A stretch of 64,000 nt of DNA. It comes from Mesorhabditis belari. Its lineage: Eukaryota; Nematoda; Chromadorea; Rhabditida; Rhabditidae. Positions 10,558 to 25,500 of the stretch are shown one piece after another. The translations under genes were made by a program, and so were the position numbers. The stretch covers positions 4,133,501 through 4,197,500 of the forward strand of contig CAUEEP010000741.1 of NCBI GenBank assembly GCA_958450365.1. The letters are read 5' to 3'. The notes under the pieces were generated by a model, which saw only the letters and a list, made by a program, of their open reading frames with translations, was not told the origin of the DNA and made no database searches. Every line of letters starts with the position of its first letter. Positions within the stretch are counted from its first letter, which is position 1.

Positions 10558-13500
10558 CTGATCCTCTAAAATTAATTTTTTGGTTATATTGGTTTGACGG
10601 AAAAGTCCACCTTTTTGAAATTTCCTTTTATAAATGAAGAATTAGCCGATAAAGGTGTGGGTTTGCTTTAAATAAAAAGTTTAATTATTAGGTTGGCAAT
10701 AATGGAAATGTTGGATTTGTTATTTTTATATTTTGCAAGGTTTAAAAGCGAGGGGTAGGCTAATTTCCCATTTTTTGCGCAACAAGGTTATTTGCGCAAC
10801 TGGGTCGTTTGCGCAACTCCCCATAACTTTCTCCTAAGTCGGCTAATCTTTATGATTTTGATTTCATTTTGTAGATCTCAATAAGTGCAACAAAATGACT
10901 TAAAGATGTCAGAGAAACCAACATCATAAAGATTACGACTTAGAAGAAACTTATTTGTTATGGCTAGTTGCGCAAGTTTGGCTAGTTTGGAAGATTACGA
11001 GCACGGTTCGAGGGGGCCAGAAGTCGTGAACGAAGCCAAACTGAGGGACGTTATTCAGGCCGATCCATGCCAATCTGCTCGAGATCTTGCGAAAATATTC
11101 CATTGTGATCATGTCACCATCGAACGCGATCTTTTTTTGAATTTACCGCCAAATCGGCAGTTTCTTTTGCATCACCCTAATATTTTATTGTATTTTCTCG
11201 CTTTAGACTATTGATTGTGCTATATTTGATCTAAATAATCATTGCCTCATCTAAATAATCATTGTGATCTAAATAATCATCTGCCCCATCGGTACCCTCT
11301 CACAGTGCGTGACTTTTTTCGCACACTAACTTTTTGTGAGTTAGCAGAATTTTTTGAAGTACGACCAATACGACAATTGAAAATGATTTTACTTCTTTGC
11401 TTCTTTTAACTGCTCGACTTTGTGGGCCTGCAAAAATCCAAAACAACCCATTTCAAAGTTATTTTTGCAGAAAAATAATTGAACTTTCTAATAAAGTCTT
11501 GGTCGTAAATCAATTGATGCATTAATTGCGCCTCTAAAAGAGTTTGGAGAAAGTATGATTCATTTTCACTGCATCAACGCAATAAGCTCATAAAAATCGC
11601 AGTACTCACCGGACTATTTGAGGGACTATTTGGCATCTTTTCATCTCTCAATACTCCAGTCAGATTCCACAAGGCAAGCGCTGAGAGTTGGCCTGGGCCA
11701 TACTTTGAACCAACTTCGTGAATCTAAATACATTCTGATAAACATTCTGATAAATCCCATCTTTACAAAACAAATACCGTATTCTCTCTAATAATAGTGC
11801 ACTCTAAGCGTCACCTAAACACCTACTTGAGCGATTACTTACTCACGAGGAACACAGTCGAATTCTAACACTCCCAAACACTCTCCTAAAGCTTGCTAGA
11901 GACTCAACTAGAGACTAAGCTCAACACCCACACTGATTTCAACTTTTCCTTCACAAGATTAACAAGCTCTTGCTTGTCCTTTAAAAGGAAATTGGTACCA
12001 AATTCAAAGTTTTAAGTAAAGTTGAACTGTTTAACAAGTGCTGTTTAACAATTTTTCTCCCGAGATTCTCTACTTCACCCGACTTCAAGACATTCTCCCG
12101 TTTGCGTAAACCTTGCGTTTGCGTTTGCGTTTGCGTAAACCTTTTCTGTAGTTCGTATCCAATTTACCGTATTTTCTCTAATAGTAGTGCACTCTAAGCG
12201 TCGCCTAAATTCCTCTAGATCTCGAGAACCGCTTATCAGAACCTATCGATGTGGGGTCGGAAAAATGTAGCTGACGATGAGATCTAGTGGGGGATTTGAG
12301 TGTTGAGTTTCTGTGAAAGCTTAGGAACTGTAAAATCGTCATCAACTCGGCTCTGCACTACTATTAGAGAGAATACGATATTTTTCACATATTCTATTTG
12401 CAACTAAACTTACTAGTCTCTCAATATTTCTGTTGAAGATCGTTTGCGGATCTTTGTCGTCGATCAATCGAGCTTTGATGGCACTTGCTTGTTTCATTGA
12501 TCTAAATTTCATTGATCTAAATAAATAAATACTTGTAAGATCATTAATAACAAACTTGTTTCGATGAGTTTCCGTTCTTTCGCGATGTTTCACGACAAAA
12601 TTGCTGTTGAAAGTGTTTCCCGGTTCTGGATAAAGCAATGAGGACAAGAGAAGCTCTGTCAGACTATTGACTGCATTAGCTGAGGCTAGGATTTGCTCCG
12701 TGTATTGCTAAAAGAGATTTATCAAAATGTTCCTTTGATTTTTCACTGACCGATGCATTCTCTTGAGTCAACTCAGTACCAGTTGGTGTACTTGAGAGAA
12801 CGCCGAATAGGCTCATCCATAAATCCTCGAATTGTTGCCGAGATGTCCATCCAAGCCAGCGTATCTGAAAATAGTAGTGATAAAGCTTAGTTCTTTAGCA
12901 TTTAAGAGTGATTCTTATTTAAAGAGATGAGAGGTTTAACTGATCATTCCATCGCCGTAAATGTAATAGTCGCGTAGTCGCAAAAAGCTTTTTAGATTTC
13001 ATTAGACACCTTGCTAATTTTCAAAGCACCGATACTTTCAAAAGATGTGTATTTAGTACCAAAAGTAGCCCTGAATTTCAGCTATTTTTTGATACATAAG
13101 CGAGCATTGTAGCATAAACCAGTGTCGAGAAAAACAAGTTCAAAGCTACACCTACACTACAAGCTACAGCTACACTACAAGCTACAGCTACACTACAAAG
13201 CACTCCACCCCGTCATTATGGGGGAGGAGTACGGTAGTACTTTACGTACTTTACGAGTACTTTACGGTAGTTATTGGGTTGACAGGTTGTTCCAAAGTCT
13301 GTCCTTGACTTGACTTTAGTTTAACTTTGCTTGACTCTTGGCCTAAAAGGCAAGCCAAAGTCAAAATGATGGCCGATGGATAATCCGATCTTGTCAACAT
13401 CAATTTAAAACCAACTTGGCTTGTCTCTTGGCCTAGTAGACAATGAAAAGTCAGACCAAAGTCAAAATGATGGCTGATGGATAATTCGATCTTGTCAACA

Positions 13501-16500
13501 TCAATTTAAAACCAACTCTCCAAGTGAAATCAGAAAGCACATCAACGTTGCACAAGAGATGAATGTTCACCAACGGAATAACCACTTGAGTCTCTCCTCT
13601 AACTTCAGCTCGAGGTTTCCATTCCATTCTGAACAAATTTGTACTGAAATTTCCCTCTATAGTATATCAATTTTCCACTAAAGTATGCCAAAGTTCCACT
13701 AAAGTATGCCAGTTTTGAATGAACCGTTTTCCAGCATAATCGAATGCTTTACTTTTTTCTTTCACCCTACTCACTTCATAGCCGTTTCTGGCACTAAAGC
13801 CATCGCGTGTAGAACAGGATGGCGAAGAATCGCTAAAGATTTGAAATCAAAAACTTTACGACCACCAAATCGTTTACCACGAATCGTTTTCTCTAACTTT
13901 AGCACTCCCGGAGTTGCCATGTCGATTTTTTGTTTCCGAAATAACATCACAATATACTGTACAATATCGAAAAGCTCAGATAAATGTTCTAAATGAAATT
14001 TTTGCAAATTCACTTTCTTTATGTACTCACTAAATTTTTCTGATTCACTAGAAAGACCCGTGATGTCAAGACCTGAGATGTCGCCCGTGTTGAATGGCTC
14101 GTGAGTGGACTGAAAAGGATCAATTGAATCTAGAGTTCTCATATTTCTAATTTGCAATGAATTTGCATTTGCATGAAAATTTGCACGAATCAGAGCTATA
14201 AGTATTTAGTTTTTGTCATTTTAATCCATGTCAATTTAATATGCGAATCAATATCTGCAAGTTTACGTGGAAAAGTCCCCGGTACGTGGGAAAAGTCCCC
14301 GGTACGTGGGAAAACTCCCCGGTACCGCTTTTTTACTAACAATGGGAGGTCAACAGAGTAAAGTGGCCAAATGACATGAACTGACAAATGACATGAGCTC
14401 GACTTTGATCTATTGATCTATTGACTATTGATCTTGCTGGCTAATTGTTACTTTTTATACCGTATTCTCTCTAATAGTACTGCACCCCGCCGAGCCGAGT
14501 TGGTGACTATTTTACAGTTCTCAAGCTTTCACCGAAGCTCGACACTCAAATCCCCCACTAGATCTCATCGTCAGCTACATTTTCCGACCCCACATCGATA
14601 GGTTCTGATAAGCGGTTCTCGAGATCTAGAGGAATTTAGGCGACGCTTAGAGTGCACTACTATTAGAGAGAATATTCTATTATTCTATTAGGTTGAACCA
14701 GACATGAGCCGCGAGTTGAGTCGAGTTAGAGGTCCTTGACGATTCGACTTTTGACTCGGCTGACTTGTGACTCAACTGACTCGTGACTCACGTGGCTCGA
14801 CTCGGGTCCCTTTTTTACAACGCCCATGTCTAGGCTGAACCGAATGAAACCGCCGCTAAATCTTTTGTCATTAAATGTTGATTGTTATCTAATCAATGTA
14901 TTTTCATGTTATTTAAAACCTGTTTTCTTGCTTGTTTTCCTGGTTCTCCATTTCTCTTCTTACCTTTGAAGGAAAAGCGGATCATTGAAATCATTGAAAG
15001 GATCATTGAAAACAATGACGAATAGAATAATTGTTGTTTTTCGCAGTACTTTAGCAATAAAGTTGTTATGTAGAAAAGGGCAGTTTCATTCGGTTCAACC
15101 CAATACTTTTTTCGTTGACTTTCTTTAGATTTGCACATTTTATTGGGTTGGTGAATTGAAAACTGCGGGCTATTGTCATATGTGACAGTTTGAGCACTTT
15201 CTTCAAAAGAAACCCATTTTGGTGTCAATGGAAAAGTTGTAGAGAATCAAAAAACAAGCTTATATCCAAATTTTCAGAACGATTCAAAAACTGGTTTTCA
15301 AGAAATGCCAAATTTACGAATTTTCACAAAACTTGCAACAAAACTTGCATTTTAAGCAAAACTACTAAGTGTATCTTTTTAGAAATTTGGCTATAAGCCT
15401 AATTTTTGATTCTCTACAACTTTTCTATTGACACCAAAATGGATTTCTTTTGAAGAAAGTGCTCAAACTGGGATCTCCAGTCTCCATCTCCAGTCCTCCA
15501 TTTTGAGTCTCACACTTGTCTCACACACAAACCAAAATCCTACTACGAAAGAGGAATCCGCAAATTGCCTTTAAAATGGTCAGAAATCGTCAATAATAAT
15601 GGAAATTATTTGGAATGAATTAACAGTTTTGTGTTGAATAAATTTTAGTTCAAAGTCCGGCAGTTTTCAATTCACCAACCCAATATATGCTACATTTTAT
15701 CCACTGGACTCTATTCGACACAAGATTAGCAATGTTGGTTCTTTTCTTTTAACCTATCACAGTTAAATGTTTAAAACCTTTACAACTTACTGTGGCAAGA
15801 AAATAGGCAAGCTCGTGCAGAAGAACTTTAAGCGATTGCAAGTGGCAGAAAGGGTTCGATCGAAAGATCTCTCTTGATGACGGTGAACCGAGCAAAAAGC
15901 CAAGTCCCTCGATTCGATCACCAAGAACATTTAGTGGATGTTTTCTCTGAAGTAATTTGAATTTCAGAAATTTTAGATGATCTACTAATAGTCCGGTGGA
16001 GTATTGAATCAAAGAGTCGATCGATTCAGCGCTGAAATCGGACCAAGTCAGATTCGATGTCACTAACTAAAGGATTTTTTCGTCAAGTTTCATTGTCGAC
16101 TTTCTTTTCTTACGATTGGTCCAATCTTTGAATACAAATGAAGAGCTAAATGAGGATTTTGTGAGATGAAATCTTCTAAAATCTCGAGAATCTCTTGAGC
16201 CCTTGCATTGGCTCCTCGTTGCTCTTCAGGTAAGGCTAAATTTCGTAAAAATCTATAAAAATCTCTCATTTTCTCTCATTTTCTTCCATTTTCTTCATTA
16301 TTCAGTAAAATTCTTTAAATTTACCTGATTTTGATATCACAATAGCTTCAATAGATTCTAAACAAATCGTGAAGAAGTGCTCTCGTTGTGATGGATGCTT
16401 AACAAACAAAAAAGGACTAAAAAAATGATTGTAGAACTAACCAAGCTCTCGAAAATATCATATAAATGTTGTGTTGGTAGATGAGTGACATTTTGAAGAG

Positions 16501-19500
16501 TCGAATCGATTGGACAATTGTCGAAATGTTTCAAAGTGAGCGCGAAGAACTCCGGAGCACTCGAAGTGGTCAACGCTGCGACACCCTCGAATGGGTTTTG
16601 ACCAGTTTGGGAGAGGATTTCGAGGAATTTCTCGTGCAATTTTCGACTGATTCCTTTAATTCCTTCGTCTAGCCGTTTTAGCTCTTCTTCACACGGGATT
16701 CTCTCGAATTTCTCGATGAACCTTTTCGTTAACGTCAGTGTGTCGAAAGCGGCCTAAAATTTAGATGCTATGACGTTTGACAGTTCAGAACGTTCTTCAA
16801 TTTATCATAACTTTTTCATTAGCTTTCAGCTTTCAGCTAATATTTGAATCAAATTTTTAGACTCTTGCGTAATTTCCGGGTATTTTAAAAGAATCCAGGT
16901 ACTTTGAAAAAATCCGACTATTTTGAATGGGTCAACACGCTTTGAAGGCCTATAACTTTGTCCAGAGATAATATTTTTGCTAGCTCTTTATATAATTCTA
17001 CAGAGGACATTTCAAGCTTTCAAATGATATCAAATAGAGCTTGATTGGATAATTCAGTCCCATGAAAACCAGGCGACATAACACCCGAGTTACATAAGCC
17101 TCATTTGTTCAGAGTTGGCTCTAATTCTCTTGGACTCGATTATCCAATCAAGCTCTATTTTATACATTTCAGATTTGCAACGATACATTTCAAACTGCAT
17201 TATTGATATATTAAACAATCAAATGATGCAGGAAATCCCATAAAAAAGAGATGAACAGTTTGAAGCTTCGGCTCTTGCGTAGTTTCCGGGTATTTTGAAC
17301 GAGTCGTCACGCTTTGAAGGTCTATAACTTTGTCCAGAGGCAATATTTTCGCTAACTTCTTATATCATTATACAGAGGACATTTCAAGCTTTCAAATGAT
17401 ACCAAATAGAGCTTAATTGGATAATTCAGTCCAAGAAGATCAGAGCCAACTCTGAGCAGATGAGACCTTTGCAACTCGGGTGTTGTGTCGCCTGGTTTTC
17501 ATGGGAATGAAAAATCCAGTCAAGCTCTATTTAGTATCATTTGAAAGCTTGAAATGTCCTCTGTAGAATTATATGACGGGCTAGCAAAAATGTTATCTCT
17601 GGGCAAAGTTATAGACCCTCAAAGCGTGACGACCCGTTCAAAATAGTCGGATTTTTCTCAAATATCCGGATTCAAATATCCGAAAATACTCGGAAACTAC
17701 GCAAGAGTCAATTTTTAGCATATATTTTCTTTTCAAATCGTTACCTTCAAGTTCAAAGACTCTAGCGCTCCTTGTGCAGTTGAAGAAAGAAAATGCTCAT
17801 ATGGTTTCTCATCCAATGCTCTAAAATTGAAATTGTGAAAGTTAAAAGAAAAATTGTAAAACGAAAAGATTACCATAACAGCTATGCGAAATCTCTTTTG
17901 TTATGCGATCTTTTCTTGCCACTTTCAAACTGCTAACAGTTCAAACTGCCACTCTTAGATTTGAATTTCTTTATTTTATGTCTATGATGTCCTTTTCTCC
18001 CAGCTAGCAAAGATTTTCCGAGAAATAAGTACTTAGGGAGTGGGACAAATGCGTTGATCAATTCATAAAACTGGAGGTGGGACAAATGCGACCTTTTTTT
18101 GCGCACCCGGACATTTGCGCACCTTTTTTTCCGGACTTTGCCCATTAGCGCACCTTTTTTCGCGTTTTAAAAAAGCTCTAAAAGCTAATATTAACCAATT
18201 TCTATTCCAAAAGTTGTTTTTCTAGGTTCTAGGTAATTTTAGGGCGTAGAATCGAAATTTTGACATAACAGAGCGTGTGGAAACAAACGGACGGAACCAA
18301 TTCGAAAGACAAAACGGCTAGATCAAATTACAGACTCAAATTAGTGTCGATTTTTCTCTTTGTATAACTCCGTCCGTTTGTTTCCACAAGCTCTGATATG
18401 CCAAAATTTCGATTCTACGCCCTAAAATTACCTAGAACCTAGAAAAACAACTTTTGGAATAGAAATTGGTTAATATTAGCTTTTTAGAGCTTTTTTTAAA
18501 ACGCGAAAAAGGTGCGCTAATGGGCAAAGTCCGGAAAAAAGGTGCGCAAATGTCCGGGTGCGCAAAAAAAGGTCGCATTTGTCCCACTCCCAGCACTTAT
18601 ATTTCTAACAGCTACCGCTAGACTTTTCGTGTATTGAATAAAGCTCGCAACTGTATTTCTATTTTCTTTCCCAGGCCGAGAATCGAACCCGGATCGCTCG
18701 CGTGGCAGGCCAGCATTCTGCCAGAGTTTTTGACTGAGTTGTGCATAACGTGAAGCCCACCAGAGTCATATCAAATAAAACTTTCCCCTCACTCACCCAA
18801 CAAATGTCTCGATCATTTTCTTCTCAGCGATTTGAATCAAAAGAAATGGTAGATTGAGGGCCTCTTTCGGTGTAAACAACGCAAAGAGATGAGTATCCGA
18901 AAGGCTTTCACTTTGAATCAAATCGATCAAGAGAAGCATCGTGATATTCACAACATGACTGAAAGACTAGTAGATAGAATTGAAAATTTGTAGATTCACA
19001 ATTGTAGATTCACTTCACAACTTCACTAGTAGATACAATTGATCTAATAAAGTAAAGAAATGAATGGCAAAGAATTTGGGAACGAGGGGGAATCGACCTG
19101 CTTACCGGACAGATACTCTACTACTGTGCTACCGGCGCCTTCTTTGACCAAGAAGAAATAGGAAAGACGAAGAAGAGGAAAGGAAGAAAGGAAGAGAGGA
19201 AGAAAGAGAGGAGAAAGAGAGGAGAAAGAGAGGAGAAAGAGAGGAGAAAGAGAGGAGGGAGAAAGAGAGGAAGAAAGAGAGGAGAAAGAGAGGGAGAAAG
19301 AGAGGAAGAAAGAAAGGAAGAAAGAGAGGGGAACACAATTGGCTGACAACAAAATTTCCTCACCCATCAGTAGTCGAATTTGTCAGAGTGTTGGTGAAAA
19401 CGGAGAGCGCTGAGGGGGTCAACGAGAAGAAAGACAACCAATGCACATAGAGATGAGGCGACAACTTTTGAAGCTTCAGTAATAGATTTAGTGGATCAAC

Positions 19501-22500
19501 TGGCGTGTAATAGCGAAGCAAGGCGGAGAATTTCGGCAACTTGTCTGAAATTTCGTTTATGCTGAATTGCTTGTTCTTTTTTTGGGGTTTTCTGTTTAAC
19601 TACGGATTCAATTTTCTTTTGGATCTGGATTTGGATTTGGATTTGGATCTGGATCTGGATCTGGATCTGGATCTGGATCTGGATCTGGATCTGGATTCAA
19701 TTCAATTCAATTCAATTCGACAATCTCTTCAGTCTAACGACAACCCAACAATACCTGATCGCAAACAGTAGGCCATCGTTTGTAGAGTAAAAACGATAAT
19801 CTCTTCAGCATCTTTGTCTCGTTTTTTCATCTCATCCGTTGCTTTCCAAACAATGTCAAAGATTCCCCTTAATGTTGATTTTCTCAAAAAAAAAATAGAT
19901 ATTATACAAGAATAAGGAATAAAGGTATAATATTTAAAGCTAATAAAGCTAAAAAAGCTTAACTTTATGAAGTACAATCAGCATTTTCTCACCTAACCAA
20001 TAACTCGTTTGGATTCTCAGCTAATTGCTCCATTCTTGAAAGGGTTTTGTCTTCCGACATGAAAGCAATCATTGTGAAAATGAGAGGAAAAGATTTGCCG
20101 AGTTTTGTTGAAGAGTCCAGTGTCTAAACAGTTTATATGTTACGGTTTATATGTTACGTCGGATTTAGACTGGCTCTAGATCAGACGTCCAATCTAGAGC
20201 ATTCACTCTAAATCTAATCGGACGTTTGAGTTAGGGTGATCGGCTTGATTCTAGATCGGACGTTTGAGTTAGAGTGATCGGTTTGATTCTAGGTTGGACT
20301 TTGATTTAGAGTGATCGGCTTGATTCTAGGTTGGACTTTGATTTAGAGTGATAGACTTTATCTAGAGCGGACTTTGATTTAGAGTGATCGGCTTGATTCT
20401 AGGTTGACTTTGATTTAGAGTGATAGACTTTATCTAGATCGGACTTTGATTTAGAGTGATCGGCTTGCTTCTAGGTTGGACTTTGATTTAGAGTGATCGG
20501 CTTGCTTCTAGGTTGACTTTGATTTAGAGTGATAGACTTTATCTAGATCGGACTTTGATTTAGAGTAATCGACTTCATCTAGGCCGGACTTTGCTTCAGA
20601 GTTGCTTGCTTGCTTCTAGATCAAACTTCTAATCTAGAATCAGTCTAGATCTGCCGTAACATATACTATTTTATCAAAAAACCCTCAAAATCCCTGATTT
20701 TTAGAGTTTTGCAAGTAATTCTTGACAAAATTTGACATACCGTATCATAGAGAACCGCTTTGAGGGTTTTAAAGAACGAGTCGATTGGACGAAAAGTTTG
20801 TGGAGCCAAGCAACTAAGAAAGACGATTTGCGCATGACAAGAGGAGAATTTTGCTTTGTTTCGCGATGATTTGATGAACTCTCGATAATGAGACCAAGCC
20901 TCAAGTGACCATTCTTTCCATCTAAATTCGAGAGGTGAACATAGGAAGGATGGTACCCCAAAAGCCCTTCAAGCAAAGCCAACATATGGTTTACCTGGAC
21001 CTTTGTAGTGTAGCATGGTGGAGGCTTCTTAAGTTGCATTTTATTCGAGATTTTATTTGAGATTTATTCGAGATTTATTTGAGAATCATTCGATAAGCAC
21101 TTGAGCTTTAAAGCATTCAGCTTAATTTGTGTAGAACGTTTGAGAGCATTCTTAAACTACAACTGTATACAACTACTACCTAAACTTAAACTATCTGAAT
21201 TCACACTTACTACTACTTTACTACAGAAGGTTCAATATCAATTATCAATTCAATATCAAATCTAGAAATCTAGAAATCTAGAAATCTAGGAATCTAGGAA
21301 TCTAGGAATCCAGGAATCTAGGAATCTAGAAATCTAGAAATCTAGGAATCTAGGAATCTAGAAATCTAGGAATCTAGGAATCTAGAGATCTAGGAATCTA
21401 GAGATCTAGAAACTAGGAATCTAGGAATTTAGAGATCTAGAAATCTAGGAATCTAGAAATCTAGAGATCTAGGAATCTAGGAATATAGGAATCTAGAGAT
21501 CTAGGAATCTAGGAATCTAGGAATCTAGAAAGTCGAGTTTTTCCCTACTCCTATTCAGTGCTTTCTTGACGACTTTTGTTTCATAAACCAATTTTGAGAG
21601 AGCTAAACGAGCTGCGAGCTAAAAATTGCCCATAAATATTGAACATAGATCAATTACATGAACAATCCCAATGATAAGCTAACCTTTGCTCATCTTTTCC
21701 TTTCCACCAACCTCTGCTCTTCTTTCCTCGAGTGATGCAAGAAGATTGTCCAAATCGATGCCGTCGCCTCCAAATCCCATTCGATTATCTGATCGACTTT
21801 CGAAAGCCATAATTTCCACAATTCATCCCCGGCTTTCTTCTGAACGATCAATCCCTCACAAATCACCACATCAAGCGCGGATAGGGCTAAAAGAAAACTT
21901 TTAAACAACACTTTCTTGTTTTTGATTCTTCTTAGACACTATAAACATTTAGATATTATATTTTTCAATTTCAAAAAGCAAAAAGCAAAGCATCCAAAAC
22001 TCTGACCATGTTTCACATTGTTCTCCGTGATTTTCTCTATCATTGACCCCAAAATCCCCTCCAAACGGTTCCAATCGATAAAATTCGTCTTTACCAAGAC
22101 GATCAAGTAGAGAAAAACCTGGTTTAAATATGCTAAAGATAAACTTTTTTTTAAATGTAAAATACTTGTCTCAACATTGATGTATGTGAAGACATCATGT
22201 CATCGATTTGACTCAGAATTGCCTCGAAAAGTTTCGCTTTCGGATCAGCGAGTGCATACTTGACTCCGTCTCGTGGAAGCTCACACATCACTCCAAGAAT
22301 CTGAATCCAATTGCTGCTTGCTGCTTTTGCTGCTTTTGCATTTCCTGACTTGTTCAACACTAATGCCTGGCTGACTAATGCCTGACTGACTAATGCAAAT
22401 TACATTAAAACGATGATCACGGTCGATTCTATCGATTCTATTCTTTTTTTCTAGATAATCATCATAAGAAACAAGAAAACAATAAGAAAGAACGGTAAGA

Positions 22501-25500
22501 AAGGACGGTAAGAAAGAAGGGTAAGAAAGAACGGTAAGAAAGAAGGGTAAGAAAGGACGGTAAGAAAGAACGGTAAGAAAGAAGGGTAAGAAAGAAGGGT
22601 AAGAAAGAACGGTAAGAAAGAACGGTAAGAAAGAAGGGTAAGAAAGAACGGTAAGAAAGAAGGGTAAGAAAGAACGGTAAGAAAGAACGGTAAGAAAGAA
22701 GGGTAAGAAAGAACGGTAAGAAAGAACGGTAAGAAAGAAGGGTAAGAAAGAACGGTAAGAAAGAAGGGTAAGAAAGAACGGTAAGAAAGAAGGGTAAGAA
22801 AGAACGGTAAGAAAGAAGGGTAAGAAAGAACGGTAAGAAAGAACGGTAAGAAAGAAGGGTAAGAAACAACGGTAAGAAACAACGGTAAAAAACAACGGTA
22901 AAAAACAACTATAAGAATCAAGTTTCTACTTACAAAACGGCTGAAGATTTATAACAGGCTTTAACCGATTCAAACAAGGCAAAAGGTCCTCGTTTTTCAC
23001 AAAGCAATGCTGCTGTTTCAGATGATCATGATCAAGATCAAGAATAGATAGAATTGTGAACCAATTCGGGAAATTTTTGCTTTTTTTGCTTTTAGGAATT
23101 TAGAATCTAGACATTTTAGACGTATTCTAGACATTTTAGATTTAATAATAGATTTTAGGCAAAAAGATTGCCCCCTGACGGGATTGAACCGTCGACCTTC
23201 TGTTTACCCGACCGTTTACGAGACAGACGCTCTGCCACTGAGCTAAACGGGCACGCGGACGGCTGTGAAAAGTTGCCTATATGTTGCGGGGTCGCTCTTG
23301 AAATCTGGCCGCTAAAAACAAGGGAAAATTGAGAGCAGAACAGAGATTGATGCGCTTCAATGGAATCGACCATCACAATATCTTGTTCACAGATGAAAAG
23401 ATGAAAAGATCACGGTTGAAGGCCTTCTTAACAAGCAAAATGATCGAGTATGGGACAAATCTCAACCAAATGCCCGCAAAAATATCGAAAGCTTGAAGAA
23501 ATCACTGTTGAAAGCGTGGGAAGAGCTCAATTCAGCCTATTTGGTCCAGATCTAGCTCTCCAGACCACAACCCAATGGATTTTTTTAGTATGGTCGATTC
23601 TAGAAGCCAAAGCTTGTTCAAAGCCACACAAAAACATCGAAAGCTTGAAGAAATCATTGTTAAAAGAGCTATTTGGTCGTCACCGTTGACGCCTTCCCGA
23701 AAAAACGCCTGCGAGCTTACTCAAATCCTATTTAATTCGAAGCGGCGGTGGCTGATTCGAATTTAACAGTTGATTTATAATTGTTAATGTACAATAAATG
23801 TTATTCAGTTAAAAATTTGTCTTTCTTTTGCTCTTTTCTGCTTTAAAATCAGAATTTTATCTTGTTGCGTGGTGCAATTATCCTAGATAATGCTATCTTA
23901 TGGTACAATTCTCAAGGATAATGCTAATAACCATAGCCATATCATGTAGAAATGATTTTCAAGGTATGGCTACGGTTATCAGCATTATCCTGGACATTTA
24001 ATTATCAAGAATTTAATTATCAGCATTATCAAGAACATTTAATGAGACGAAAAGTGATATTGAATAGATTGTTGTTATCGGAAAATCTGGAATCTGATTC
24101 TCTGGGAAAAAAATTCGCACTTAGAATTGGCCATCATTGTGGCCCACTCCTTTAAAAGTGACTTACCGCGCATTTGAGAGGAATCGAATTGTAGATTGGA
24201 TACATATTGATTAAACGATTGATGAAACCCTCGAAGAGGAGTAGAGCTGAGGTGATCTCCCAATTCGGTGGAACGTGCACTTTGGAGAGGAGATCGGCTC
24301 TCAACCAACCCACATGTCTAAAGGCTTTTTTTCCTTCGTTATGTTAGGCTTCATTTGGAGGTACTCTTACGGTATCAGTGATACAATAATCACCATGACC
24401 TATAGTGGTGCTGATTGAGTACCATTTAACCATATTACAGTGATAGGCGGGTGGTAGCGATTATCGGCGGGGGCCAATTTTTGCCCAACTTGCAGCTCAT
24501 TTTTCAACGCCTTAAACTTGTCAAATCAGAAAGTTTTAATAAGATTTAGATAGCTTAGAACGTCAGCTTTAAGAAACTATTTGTTTTATCAAAAGTTATT
24601 AACAAAAAACTATTTAAAATCGGGCTGTAAAATGGTTATCGGAGGCGGCGGGGGCCGAACTTTTAGCCAACTTGCCGCTCATTTTTCAACACCTTAAACT
24701 TGTCAAATCAGAAAGTTTTAATAAGATTTAGATAGCTTAGAACGTCAGCTTTAAGAAACTATTTGTTTTATCAAAAGTTACTAACATAAACCTATTTAAA
24801 AGCGGGATGCAAGTTGATCAAAAACTCGGCCCCCGCCGATAAACGATACCCCCCACCGTTAACTGTAAAGGTCCCAATTTTGCACTTAAACTGCTTAGAA
24901 CATGTGAAATTTTGTTCATTAACATAATAAAGCCAATCTCAATGTGATTTTGACAAGATCTCTCTCAAAAATCCCATGAGTAGCCGGCGCCCGAGCGAGA
25001 CTCGGCTCTCAACTTTGAAAGGTTATATAAAAAAGTTGAAAGCTTGAATTGATTAGATAATCAGCACCGTTCTAGAAGACATACTAAAGATTTATCTCCA
25101 GAAAAATCAGAACGATTGATTCAATTTTGGTCAATCTAGGCCAATCTAGGCCAATCTAGGTCAATCTAGGCCAATCTAAGCCAATCTAGGCCAATCTAGG
25201 CCAATCTAGGCCAATCTAGGCCAATCTAGGTCAATCTAGGCCAATCTAGGTCAATCTAGACCAATCTAGGCTCTCTGAAGTGTGGCGCTATAATATTGGA
25301 CGACCCTGTACTGCAACCGTGATACTTTTGTTTATCCTGTGGCCACTTTTACACACAAAATATCAGTTTTCTTTGTTAATTAATAGAAAATTGGATTCAA
25401 ATCTAGCCTCACCTTCTGACATAAACATCGAGAAATTCGGCTCTGTTCAGAAAAGCGGCAAAAAGGGTGAATTCGTTGATCGAGCGAACAAGGTACATGT

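Noticed and set aside
22281..22921. Long overlapping open frames rich in Ser/Phe/Leu/Pro on the minus strand
   Set aside because: They are produced by the 13-bp array: a period not divisible by three keeps all frames open. No splice or domain support outside exon 30.
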